A stretch of 64,000 nt of DNA from Flavivirga abyssicola. Its GTDB lineage: Bacteria > Bacteroidota > Bacteroidia > Flavobacteriales > Flavobacteriaceae. The notes beneath the pieces were generated by a model that was not told the DNA's origin, searched no databases, and was given only the letters and a program-made list of their open reading frames with translations. The translations under genes and the position numbers were made by a program. This document shows positions 1-8,703 of the stretch, one piece after another. Numbering within the stretch: the stretch's first letter is position 1; every line of letters begins with the position of its first letter. The stretch covers positions 709,501 through 773,500 of the forward strand of contig NZ_CP141266.1 of NCBI RefSeq assembly GCF_030540775.2. Reading direction: 5' to 3'.

Positions 1-41
1 GCAAACGTCTTAAGTATATAAATATTAAAAATATTATAATT

Positions 42-389
42 ATGAAAGAATTTATGATGATTTTCATTGGTGCAGATTACACCGATCTTGGTTTATCTCC
101 AGAAGAACTTCAAAACAGAATGGGCAAATGGTTTTCATGGAATGACAAAATGGAAAAAGCGGGTATTCTTCGAGGCGGGAATGCTTTAACTCCAGCGATC
201 CGCCGTGTTGTTGGAGCAAACAGAACGGTAACTGATCTTACTTCGGCAGAAGTTAAAGAAATTGTTGGGGGCTATTATATCGTTGAAACTACCGATTTTG
301 ATGCCGTTCAAAAAATCGCTGAAGATTATCCTGATTATGATCTTGGAGGTACTGTTGAAATTCGTGAAATCATGGTATTTGATCGCTAA
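42..389 (+). CDS. YCII-related (DGPF-type) domain protein
   Basis: A 115-residue protein resembling the YCII/DGPF family: a small ferredoxin-like alpha/beta fold beginning KEFMMIFIG, with GGYYIVETTDFDAVQKIAEDYP in the middle and a VEIREIM strand at the end. Family members are small dimeric proteins whose biochemical role is mostly unknown; many are encoded beside ECF sigma factors. Here the stop codon overlaps the start of the downstream ECF sigma gene by one base (TAATG), so the two are translationally coupled. The inference is that it is a sensor or cofactor of that sigma factor, or its target. The family call is by sequence resemblance and the function is open. Confidence 0.85.
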   Translation: MKEFMMIFIGADYTDLGLSPEELQNRMGKWFSWNDKMEKAGILRGGNALTPAIRRVVGANRTVTDLTSAEVKEIVGGYYIVETTDFDAVQKIAEDYPDYDLGGTVEIREIMVFDR

Positions 390-1636
390 TGGAAAAAAAA
401 CTTATAGACCATTTATTCCGCTACCATAGCGGGAAAATGGTCTCTGTTTTAACTCGGATTTTTGGACTTTCAAATCTTGAAATCATTGAAGATGCGGTTC
501 AGGACACGTTTATTAAAGCAAGTATATCTTGGCGTACAAAACAACCTGACAACCCCGAAGCATGGCTAACCCAAGCCGCTAAAAATAGAATTTTAGATAT
601 TTTCAGAAAATTAAATACTGAAAAAAAACACCTTCCAAACATTATTCATGGCACCAATGCCATAGCTATAAACGAGCTTTTCTTAGACACTGAAATTGAA
701 GACTCACAGCTTCGTATGATTTTTACGGCTTGTCATCCCAAATTAGACCCCAGAGACCGTATTTCTTTTGCTTTAAAAACGGTTTCCGGATTCAGTATTA
801 AAGAAATAGCTTCTGCTTTACTAACTAAAGAAGATAGTATAAAAAAAAGGCTTACTCGTGCTCGTAAATCTATACAACAATCCCAATTAAAATTCCAAAT
901 CCCACAAGGCCCCTCATTACCTCAACGATTGGAAAGTGTTATGGAAGTGTTATACCTTATTTTTAATGAGGGATTTCATTCTAATAGAAAAGATACACTT
1001 ATTAGAAAAGAATTGTGCGGAGAAGCCATGCGCTTGTGTAAAATGCTTCTTAAAAATAAACACACACGCACTCCTGAGGTTTATGCCTTGTTTGCTTTAA
1101 TGTGTTTTCATTCGGCTCGTATTGAAACCAAAACCAATGCTGATGATGAACTTCTAGATTTAAAAACCCAAGATAGAAGTCAGTGGCATTTTCCTTTAAT
1201 AAACTTAGGTAATAAAATGATGAATAAAGCTGTTGACACATCAACATTCTCTTGTTATCACTACGAAGCTGCTATTGCTGTCGAACATTTACGTGCACGC
1301 CGTTTTGAAGATACTAATTGGGGCAAAATACTTCATTGGTACGAATGTCTTCATGCTATTCAACCCATGCCTATTCATCTGCTAACAATGGCTGTTGTTT
1401 GCCTACAAAATAAAGACTACGAAACTTCTAAAAAATATCTTGATCAAATTAAACCTGAAGATTTTGTTCAAAGGGCTTACTTATATCATGGTACTTTATC
1501 GGATTACTATTATGCCACAAATAATCTCGAAAAAGCCATTAAACATATTGATTATGCTATAAATATGGTCACTAATAAATTTGAAAAAAGTTATTTACAG
1601 AAAAAGAAATCGGATTTATTATTTTCTAAAAACTAA
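389..1636 (+). CDS. ECF RNA polymerase sigma factor with long C-terminal TPR-like extension (ECF42-like)
   Basis: A 415-residue sigma-70 family protein, about twice the length of a plain ECF sigma factor. Region 2 lies at roughly residues 8-75 (IEDAVQDTFIKA, WLTQAAKNRILDIFRK) and region 4 at about 105-165 (DPRDRISFALKTVSGFSIKEIA followed by KKRLTRARKSI). The remaining ~240 residues are helical repeats of the kind seen in the DUF6596/TPR extension of ECF42-type factors. Those factors are known to be encoded with YCII/DGPF proteins and to need the extension for activity, with no anti-sigma factor. The immediate upstream YCII gene fits that pattern. Convergent with the T9SS gene, 29 bp away. Confidence 0.9.
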   Translation: MEKKLIDHLFRYHSGKMVSVLTRIFGLSNLEIIEDAVQDTFIKASISWRTKQPDNPEAWLTQAAKNRILDIFRKLNTEKKHLPNIIHGTNAIAINELFLDTEIEDSQLRMIFTACHPKLDPRDRISFALKTVSGFSIKEIASALLTKEDSIKKRLTRARKSIQQSQLKFQIPQGPSLPQRLESVMEVLYLIFNEGFHSNRKDTLIRKELCGEAMRLCKMLLKNKHTRTPEVYALFALMCFHSARIETKTNADDELLDLKTQDRSQWHFPLINLGNKMMNKAVDTSTFSCYHYEAAIAVEHLRARRFEDTNWGKILHWYECLHAIQPMPIHLLTMAVVCLQNKDYETSKKYLDQIKPEDFVQRAYLYHGTLSDYYYATNNLEKAIKHIDYAINMVTNKFEKSYLQKKKSDLLFSKN

Positions 1637-1665
1637 CCCATTATACTTGATAAATTAACGCATTA

Positions 1666-4600
1666 CTATTCCAGCACAACCTTTTTGTTGGTAGTACCTT
1701 TTTCCGTATGCAACCTAATAATATATGTTCCGTGATTTCCAATCACTGGCATGGATAGGTATTCTTTATTTGTTTTCAGGTTTAAAGTTTTTATGTTCTG
1801 ACCAAGCATATTATATAATGATATACTTGAGACATATACGTTATCTTTATTAACTATTTTTATTTCAGAAGTTTTCGAATCATGGTAAACAATCAGTCCA
1901 TAAGCATTCTCTTGAATATCATCTGTAGATAATAACTGATTTGAATCGTTTTCTTGAAAAACCAATTGGAACCTATCTTTATACTCACCAGCATCTAAAT
2001 AAATTTCAAATGGAGAATTATTAATTTTATAAATCTCACCTGTTAGCTTATCATTAATATAAAGAGAAACATCTGAATCTAAATTTTCAATAGCATCCAC
2101 CTTAATATTTGCCAACCCTGATTCTTTAACAATTAAACCCAATGAAAATTCTTTTGTTATATCAAAATTATTAACCCCCTGTATTACAAACTTATTGCCA
2201 TTGAAATCCCAATACATATCCTCTTCATTGACATCAACCATAAAGGCATCGTATCCCAAATCAAATTCATCAGAGGCATTAACATTGAAACCCAAAACAA
2301 TTTGCCTGTGATAGCCTAAGGGGGAATCATACATTAATCGGATAGTTGGAGCGGCATCTTCATTATTTTTGTTTACAGTACTATCTCCCTTAGTTCTTGA
2401 AGGCTTTAAAAATACCGAGGTGCTACTCGATGCTTCCGTAACAAACGCTCGTTGACTATTCTTAAATACAATATCCCCTCCATCTACGGTCGCTATTGGT
2501 GTAGCAGGATCATTATCATTGTTAAACCCATCAATTTTTGTTGACACAAAGAAGCCTTGATTTACTGGAATGTATTGTCCCGGAACTTTAGTTCCTGTAG
2601 ATAAATTGTTATTGATTCGGGCATCGTTAGAGATAGCTGCTGCACCTCCTGTTAAATTTCGTGTAGCATAACCTCCGACATAATCTCGTAAATTATGCGA
2701 GTTTTCTTCTCCAAAATGATCCCAAAAATACAATGCGCCATTAATAACAGTTCCCGTATTATTATTACCGCCATCTGCGACACCTAAATTATCTAAAATA
2801 AATTCGGTAGCATCTATAGCAGATGGGTACGGGTTTCCTATTAAACGTTCTACATCATCTGTTCCTGATATTTTATTCAATTCTAAAGTAATGTCACCAT
2901 TATTAGGCAAGCCTTCAAATACATAATTTTGTTGTAGTGAAAGTGAAACTGCTCCCGAGGTTCCTTTCATTGTAAATCCTTCCCCTGGAAGCAAGGATGA
3001 TGTCTCATCTATCTTTTCCCAAGCACCATAATCGTCCTCTGGACCATAGAATTTATACAACCAATAATTACTGATCGTTCTTGGAGAGCCCGGTGGTGGT
3101 ATGGTACCACTTCCATTAGGTGACGAAGTATATAAAAGGTCTTGATAAATTCCGGAATTCGTTCCATCATTCAAAACACCTGAGATGGTATGATTACTAT
3201 TGGTGCTAGACACACCTGTTCCTCTTGTTACCGTATTACCTGCAATAGGACCTACCGAAGATGACCAATAATTATAATTAAACCCATTGGCCGTTCCTTG
3301 TTGATCTCGTTCTATGTAGCCACCACTGTCTGCATCAATAATACTGCCTTCCGTTTGTACTAATTGGGACTCTCCTACTAAATCTATAACGCCATCTAAT
3401 TCCAAATAGTGAGAAATGGTTAACCCTTGTCCTGAATTTGTTTCATTTTGAGCCTCACCAGGGTCTGCAATAGTTATAGTTCCTGCGGTTTGTATCAACC
3501 CTAAAAGAGAAATATCCCTATCTCCCGAAGTAATATTATGAGATGTTTCAACAATGTTCCAGTCTATCACTGTTGAACCATCCAGACTTAAAGAGTTTGG
3601 CAGGACTTGATCTACATTATTGCTCCAAGTTCCTGGTGTATCCCATGCGCCATCTGCAGCAGAAATATAAGGCAATGGCGTACTTTGTGTGCCTACTATA
3701 GATTTATTTTTGTTTAAATATTTTAAGCGTAAAAAGAAACGATCATCTGTTAATCCTTCAACAGTCGATCCATAAAAGGAGTTAAAATCATAATAGACCC
3801 TTAAATGACTCCATGATATGGATACAACCTCATTACTTGCTGCTGCATGAGGCACTATTTTACCGCTAGTATAATCCGTACCACTAATATCAAATCGTTC
3901 TAACTCCTGATTCATCAAATAACGTACTTGATCCTGAGAAAGTGCCAAATCCCACACATATACCTCATCAATATCCCCTAAAAGCGGATTAATCACATTA
4001 TTTTTATCAATATAAACGGCTCCAATAGAGTAATTATTAAAGTTTGGAGACGGGTGTACTACATCTTGTACAGACTTATCCAAAACACCATCTACATACA
4101 TCAAAACAGTTCCACTATCATATATAAAAGCCGTATGGTGCCATTTCCCATCATCAACATCCATATTAGAAGTAAATTTTGGGGTGACTGCATCATCTAT
4201 ATAAACTTCTATATTTCCAGAAGTATTAAGTCGTATTTGCAATTTTTCTCCTTTTGCCATAACTGTTCTGTTACTGGCATTTGCAGCACATTTTATCCAG
4301 GCAGAAATTGAAAAAGAATCCACACTTAAGTTAAGGCTAAATTCGCCTACTAAATAATCACCAGAGGCAATACTCACCGAATGATTTTCTGTCAAATTAG
4401 GCACCTTTCCAAAGGTAAAATACTTGGTTCCATCAAAATCGTACCAAGTTTCAAGATTAGAACCTCCGTCCGACCTCAAAGGAATCACATCAATAATATC
4501 TGCATTTGCAAAATTCGGATCATCGGCAACTATTAAAGCATATTCCTCAGTTGCCGTTTTAGAAAAACCACTAAACGCCGCAGTTGGAATAGAAACATAT

Positions 4601-6576
4601 ACGATTTCTACATCTCCGTTAACATCTTCATTCGATTCTATAATTTTCCATTTTCTGTCTATTCGTGTTAGAGATGTTGTAATTCCAGAAGCAATAGTAA
4701 CGGTATTTGTATCAGTACCAGTAAATGGCCCATTATTATTTCCCCATACCAAAAAATCGCCATCTTCTTTAAATTCATTAGCATTTGCACTATTAGTAGA
4801 AAAAAGCCCCCCTAAACCTATACATACATCATTTAATATATTTAATGTTTTTGATTGTTTTTGATTCAAATCGGATATAGAATCTCGACCAATACCTGCT
4901 ACATCATAATTATAACCAGCATTCGCTACGATATCCCATACCTTGGTATCAAATGAATTGATATAATCTTTCTGAGCTTCTGTTGATCCTCCTAGAGTAA
5001 TACCATATTTTATTGCTAAATACGACTCTATTTTTTGTCTATCTGCATCTGTTACACGTTCTGCAAACGTAAAAATTTCTGCAATCCTACCATTTAAACT
5101 TCCTTGTACATCAAAATTTCTACCAATCCAATACTCTGTACCTAATATTGGAGGTCCTGGTGCTCCTACATTTGCAAAAGCAATATCGTTTACAGAAGAT
5201 GTTGTTAGTAAATTAGAATTATATAAAATATCCTGTCCTGTTGGAGAAGAAGCTGCATTATTTCTTACGTTTATAATCCCTGCGTTAGAATACGAAGCAC
5301 TTATTTCTGCCTCTCCATTATAACTTAATCCTCCTGGAATGTCTTGATTATATGATAAGGTTTCGTTGGTAAATTCGGTTGAATAATCACCAAATCCAAC
5401 ACCGGTCATATCCCCTGCACTTCCTGATGATATACCTGCAAAAATAGTGTTCCTGGTTGATGCACTTGTCATTGTCGCATCTGGAATCATAACAATAAAA
5501 ATATCCTGACTATAAAAACCATTCGTAGTATTGTACAAATATTGTTCAATAGTGGTTCCGTTATTTTCAAACTCAATAACTGGATTGAAATTTATATTGT
5601 CTGCTTCTGTATCTAAATAAGTGGGTTGATTTACTGCAACTGGTTGAATAGCATCTTTACCATTGGTTCCTAAATCATGCCATTCTGAAACTTTGGAGCT
5701 TGATTCAACAATTCCTCTTGTTGACTTTAACCATAATCTGAAATCGGCTGTAATCCCACCCGGGCCAGGAATATTCTCATTAAACATTTCCGAATCAACC
5801 ACAAAAGTAAATGTTGTATTATCGCTATTAGCTATGCTAATCGTTGCACTTTGCACGCCAGTCCCTCCAACAGGAGCTGTAAAGGTGACATCAAAAACAA
5901 TGCCTCCGTAAGGGGCTATATCATAGGGTATTGGAAACGGTGAAGACGTCACAAAATCGACATTAGAACTAGTTAGTGAACTTATATTTAAATCACAACT
6001 ACCAATATTAGAAATAGCATACCTTCTGGTAATAGCTGATCCTTCATCTACAATACCAAAATAAGTGCCATTAGTGTCTGAGGTTGTTGTATCTCCATGA
6101 TAAATATCGGCATAAGGAGTCCCACCCAAAACAAATATTTCTGGAGCGGAGTTTACCTGTAATGTAAATGTAAAATCAGATTGGTCTTTAATTTCAATGG
6201 TAATCAATGTACTTGTTGTAGTACAATTAGGGCTTATGTTTTCAATTTCGAAGTCCAACTCCTTTTTCCCACCTGGACAACCTGAAGGTTTAATGTTTTT
6301 TTTAGGGTCTCCAGGATCTATGTTAAAATCTGTGGTATTTGCTATATCTACACCCTTGATTTTTAAATTATCACAATTCCCACCTTCTATGTTTGTAATT
6401 CTAAAATCAAGGCTATTCCCCGCATTGATGGTAACCGTAGAGCCATCTGTCACTGTGGAGCCACCAATAATTTCAACTTGTATAACCTGAGCATTACTAA
6501 AAATACTTAGCAAGCAAAATAACATAACAAGTTTAAGCTTTATAATAGCCAAGTTACAAGTTTGGATATTTTTCAT
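1666..6576 (-). CDS. Very large secreted LamG-containing protein with T9SS type A sorting domain
   Basis: A 1636-residue protein with a signal peptide ending near FSNAQ. From the N-terminus I see Ig-like/choice-of-anchor D-like strands (about 130-265), a first concanavalin-type region (about 275-540, with LWLKSTRG and EYWIGRNFDVQGSLNGRIAEIFTF) and a clear LamG/pentraxin-like domain (about 725-890, with DSFSISAWIKC and DGKWHHTAFIYD). Long beta-rich linkers follow, and the end (about 1555-1636) is a T9SS type A sorting domain with SSISLYNMLGQNI and NHGTYIIRL, finishing in TNKKVVLE. The family is exported across the outer membrane by T9SS and anchored or released. No catalytic domain is evident, so adhesion or matrix binding is an inference. 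Two palindromes lie just upstream of the start. Confidence 0.85.
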   Translation of the reverse strand: MKNIQTCNLAIIKLKLVMLFCLLSIFSNAQVIQVEIIGGSTVTDGSTVTINAGNSLDFRITNIEGGNCDNLKIKGVDIANTTDFNIDPGDPKKNIKPSGCPGGKKELDFEIENISPNCTTTSTLITIEIKDQSDFTFTLQVNSAPEIFVLGGTPYADIYHGDTTTSDTNGTYFGIVDEGSAITRRYAISNIGSCDLNISSLTSSNVDFVTSSPFPIPYDIAPYGGIVFDVTFTAPVGGTGVQSATISIANSDNTTFTFVVDSEMFNENIPGPGGITADFRLWLKSTRGIVESSSKVSEWHDLGTNGKDAIQPVAVNQPTYLDTEADNINFNPVIEFENNGTTIEQYLYNTTNGFYSQDIFIVMIPDATMTSASTRNTIFAGISSGSAGDMTGVGFGDYSTEFTNETLSYNQDIPGGLSYNGEAEISASYSNAGIINVRNNAASSPTGQDILYNSNLLTTSSVNDIAFANVGAPGPPILGTEYWIGRNFDVQGSLNGRIAEIFTFAERVTDADRQKIESYLAIKYGITLGGSTEAQKDYINSFDTKVWDIVANAGYNYDVAGIGRDSISDLNQKQSKTLNILNDVCIGLGGLFSTNSANANEFKEDGDFLVWGNNNGPFTGTDTNTVTIASGITTSLTRIDRKWKIIESNEDVNGDVEIVYVSIPTAAFSGFSKTATEEYALIVADDPNFANADIIDVIPLRSDGGSNLETWYDFDGTKYFTFGKVPNLTENHSVSIASGDYLVGEFSLNLSVDSFSISAWIKCAANASNRTVMAKGEKLQIRLNTSGNIEVYIDDAVTPKFTSNMDVDDGKWHHTAFIYDSGTVLMYVDGVLDKSVQDVVHPSPNFNNYSIGAVYIDKNNVINPLLGDIDEVYVWDLALSQDQVRYLMNQELERFDISGTDYTSGKIVPHAAASNEVVSISWSHLRVYYDFNSFYGSTVEGLTDDRFFLRLKYLNKNKSIVGTQSTPLPYISAADGAWDTPGTWSNNVDQVLPNSLSLDGSTVIDWNIVETSHNITSGDRDISLLGLIQTAGTITIADPGEAQNETNSGQGLTISHYLELDGVIDLVGESQLVQTEGSIIDADSGGYIERDQQGTANGFNYNYWSSSVGPIAGNTVTRGTGVSSTNSNHTISGVLNDGTNSGIYQDLLYTSSPNGSGTIPPPGSPRTISNYWLYKFYGPEDDYGAWEKIDETSSLLPGEGFTMKGTSGAVSLSLQQNYVFEGLPNNGDITLELNKISGTDDVERLIGNPYPSAIDATEFILDNLGVADGGNNNTGTVINGALYFWDHFGEENSHNLRDYVGGYATRNLTGGAAAISNDARINNNLSTGTKVPGQYIPVNQGFFVSTKIDGFNNDNDPATPIATVDGGDIVFKNSQRAFVTEASSSTSVFLKPSRTKGDSTVNKNNEDAAPTIRLMYDSPLGYHRQIVLGFNVNASDEFDLGYDAFMVDVNEEDMYWDFNGNKFVIQGVNNFDITKEFSLGLIVKESGLANIKVDAIENLDSDVSLYINDKLTGEIYKINNSPFEIYLDAGEYKDRFQLVFQENDSNQLLSTDDIQENAYGLIVYHDSKTSEIKIVNKDNVYVSSISLYNMLGQNIKTLNLKTNKEYLSMPVIGNHGTYIIRLHTEKGTTNKKVVLE

Positions 6577-6598
6577 TTCTTAAAATTTAAGTCCGATA

Positions 6599-6632
6599 TT
6601 TCATCGATGAAATGACATATTTATCCGATAAA
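6599..6632. promoter_or_regulatory. Two adjacent palindromes upstream of the large T9SS gene
   Basis: The perfect 14-bp palindrome TTTCATCGATGAAA (6599-6612) is followed 7 bp later by TTTATCCGATAAA (6620-6632), a 6-bp inverted repeat around one base. Both lie 23-56 bp upstream of the minus-strand start codon, in the 226-bp divergent intergenic region shared with the TPR gene. They look like paired operator half-sites. No factor can be assigned from sequence alone. Confidence 0.4.
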
Positions 6633-6802
6633 TGTAGTATTTTATTATTTAAAAACAAATAAAATCTTACATAAAATGATTTTTGTCATTTTTTTTTGCA
6701 GTGAAAAATTGCAATCATTTACAAAAAAATTCTCTTTTCTTTTAAAATTATATTACATTTATTATTAAAAAAGCGGCATATTATTTGTTGACTAAATTGA
6801 AT

Positions 6803-7759
6803 ATGAAAAAATATATTATTTTAATATTAAGTCTAATTCCGTTACTCACATATTCTCAAGCCAATAAGTTCTATAGAAAAGCTATAAGAGAAACCGATTT
6901 AAATGAAAAAATAAACCTCTTTACCAAAGCTTTAGAATTAGATTCCAAAAACTTAGATGCTTATTTCTATCGTGGTATTGCAAAAAATGATTTAGGAGAT
7001 TATCATGGTGCCATTGTTGATTATTCTAAGATTATTGTACTAAAACCTGATGCTGATACTTATTATAATAGAGGAAATTCCAGATACAGTTTAAAAGATT
7101 TTGTTGGTGCCAAAAATGATTATAGCAAATCCTTTGAATTAGATTCCACCTTCATTGATGCCTTGTATAGTCTTGGCTGTGTAAAATACGATTTAGGAGA
7201 ATATAAAGACGCTATAAAAGATTTTAGTAAGGTTATAAAAGCGGTTCCCAATCAGCCAAAAACATACACTTTAAGAGCTGCTGCACATAAAGCTTTGAAA
7301 GCATACAAAAAAGCATTAAAAGATTATTCTTTAGCTATTATAGCAGAACCAAGTGCTCATAACTTCTATAACAGAGGCGTATTTTATATGGAGATTAATT
7401 ATTACCAAAAAGCTAACACCGATCTGTCTACTGCATTAAGAATCAATAGAAATAATACATATGCATACTTTTATAGAGGGGTATCTTATTTATTATTAGG
7501 TAAATTTAATACTGCCATTTCAGATTTTTCTACAGCATTGAAATTTGATACTACAGATTTTGATGCACTCCTTGGCCTGTCATTAGCTTATTACAAAATT
7601 GGAGACATTCCTAATGCTAAATTGAATTTGCAAAAGGCAAAATCTATACTATCTCCAGAAAAAGACATAGAGTCTATAGATTTATTTGCTAATACCTATT
7701 GGTTTCAAAATCAGTATTTTTATTTTAATAATAATATGAATCCCATATTAAAATTATAG
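6803..7759 (+). CDS. Secreted/periplasmic tetratricopeptide repeat protein
   Basis: 318 residues starting at the ATG that gives MKKYIILILSLIPLLTYSQ, a typical signal peptide. A TTG 18 bp upstream is in frame but would put charged residues before the signal. The mature part is seven to eight TPR units with the recurring pattern YxxRGxxxxxLgdyxgAIxDYSkxI (for example YYNRGNSRYSLKDFVGAK and YFYRGVSYLLLGKFNTAI). TPR arrays act as protein-protein scaffolds; no enzymatic domain is present. Convergent with rsmG, 8 bp from its stop, and divergent from the large T9SS gene. The specific partner is unknown. Confidence 0.85.
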   Translation: MKKYIILILSLIPLLTYSQANKFYRKAIRETDLNEKINLFTKALELDSKNLDAYFYRGIAKNDLGDYHGAIVDYSKIIVLKPDADTYYNRGNSRYSLKDFVGAKNDYSKSFELDSTFIDALYSLGCVKYDLGEYKDAIKDFSKVIKAVPNQPKTYTLRAAAHKALKAYKKALKDYSLAIIAEPSAHNFYNRGVFYMEINYYQKANTDLSTALRINRNNTYAYFYRGVSYLLLGKFNTAISDFSTALKFDTTDFDALLGLSLAYYKIGDIPNAKLNLQKAKSILSPEKDIESIDLFANTYWFQNQYFYFNNNMNPILKL

Positions 7760-7767
7760 TTCAGGGG

Positions 7768-8397
7768 CTACCCTTTGTATTTTAATGGCAAGTGCACCAC
7801 TTTCTTGGTTTCAAAAAAAACCTCTGTATAAAAATCACTTATATTATAAATAGTTACTGTTTTATAATCCTGAAGTTCTTCGCTTAAATCACCGCCTTTT
7901 AAGTATAAAATACCGTTTTTTAGGTCGTGATTTTGTTGTTTCGTAATTTTTCCTTTAACCCAATGCACAAAAGTCGGCATAGCTGCCACTGCACGACTTA
8001 CAATAAAATCATAAGTATCTTTAATATCTTCTACACGACTATGTGTGGTTTTTATATTAGTCAACCCCAAACCTTCAACAACCTCATTAACCACTTTCAA
8101 TTTTTTAGCAATGCTATCTACCAAATGAAAAGAACATTCAGGAAACAAAATAGCCAAAGGGACACCTGGAAACCCTCCGCCAGTACCAACATCAAGGATT
8201 TTACTATCAGTTTTAAACTTCAAAACCTTTGCTATAGCCAAAGCGTGTAAAACATGGCGTAAATAAAGCTCATCAATATCTTTACGAGACACCACATTAA
8301 TCTTTAAATTCCAATCCTGATAAAGTGTTTCTAACTTTTCAAACTTTGAAATCTGATCGTCTGTAAGCTCGGGGAAATATTTTAAAATTAGCTCCAT
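7768..8397 (-). CDS. rsmG: 16S rRNA (guanine(527)-N7)-methyltransferase RsmG (GidB)
   Basis: 209 residues, the usual length for RsmG. It methylates N7 of G527 in the 530 loop of 16S rRNA using S-adenosylmethionine. The SAM-binding Rossmann motif is ILDVGTGGGFPGVPLAILFP, with family-typical LYLRHVLHALAI upstream and DFIVSRAVAAMP after it. The start MELILKYFPELT matches family N-termini. A -7-like element (TATTTTTG on the minus strand, 8415-8422) lies 18 bp upstream of the start codon. Single gene, not in the usual gidA or parAB neighbourhood. Confidence 0.95.
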   Translation of the reverse strand: MELILKYFPELTDDQISKFEKLETLYQDWNLKINVVSRKDIDELYLRHVLHALAIAKVLKFKTDSKILDVGTGGGFPGVPLAILFPECSFHLVDSIAKKLKVVNEVVEGLGLTNIKTTHSRVEDIKDTYDFIVSRAVAAMPTFVHWVKGKITKQQNHDLKNGILYLKGGDLSEELQDYKTVTIYNISDFYTEVFFETKKVVHLPLKYKG

Positions 8398-8414
8398 AGG
8401 TGTTAAATTTTCAA

Positions 8415-8422
8415 CAAAAATA
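8415..8422 (-). promoter_or_regulatory. Putative -7 element of rsmG promoter
   Basis: Read on the minus strand the sequence is TATTTTTG, matching the Bacteroidota -7 consensus TAnnTTTG, 18 bp upstream of the rsmG ATG. I could not place a convincing -33 TTG, so this is a match to one element only. Confidence 0.4.
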
Positions 8423-8479
8423 TACTTTTTCTGTGCATATTTTTACAAAAAAACGTTATTACTTAAGTTGGTTTATACT

Positions 8480-8487
8480 TATCTTTG
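8480..8487 (+). promoter_or_regulatory. Putative -7 element for a leader or small RNA upstream of the desaturase
   Basis: TATCTTTG matches TAnnTTTG. It lies 217 bp upstream of the desaturase ATG and about 95 bp before a strong terminator-like hairpin. A transcript from here would therefore be either a short stand-alone RNA or a long attenuated leader. Confidence 0.4.
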
Positions 8488-8493
8488 TACGGT

Positions 8494-8620
8494 ATATAAC
8501 AATTGGAATTTATTCCTTATACCTGTTCTGATTTAAATTTGTCCATAAGAAAAATGAAAGATTTTTGCTTTAGACGAAAAAGAAAAGTCAGGCATAGCCT
8601 TAGCTATGGCTTTCTTTTAT
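8494..8620 (+). ncRNA. Candidate small RNA or attenuator leader upstream of desaturase
   Basis: This 306-bp gene-free gap (8398-8703) holds a promoter-like element at 8480-8487. About 95 bp further on is a hairpin (8583-8618) whose arms pair at 13 of 16 positions around a CTTA loop; its 3' arm is pyrimidine-rich and runs into ATTTTG. The interval between them has no open reading frame of note and includes a smaller AAAAAT/ATTTTT stem-loop (about 8550-8567). I do not recognise a known Rfam family. It could be a small RNA, a leader controlling the desaturase, or simply an unannotated terminator. Confidence 0.3.
8583..8618 (+). terminator. Terminator-like hairpin upstream of desaturase
   Basis: Left arm 8583-8598, loop CTTA (8599-8602), right arm 8603-8618. 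The core CATAGC/GCTATG is perfectly paired and the outer AAAAG/CTTTT closes the stem. It is followed by ATTTTG rather than a long T-run, so termination strength is uncertain. Confidence 0.45.
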
Positions 8621-8703
8621 TTTGAAGTATTAAGTAAAAAGAGACTTTTTTATTGAGGAAATTTAAGTTGGAAATGGTATAATTTATATTTTAAATTAGT
8701 AGC

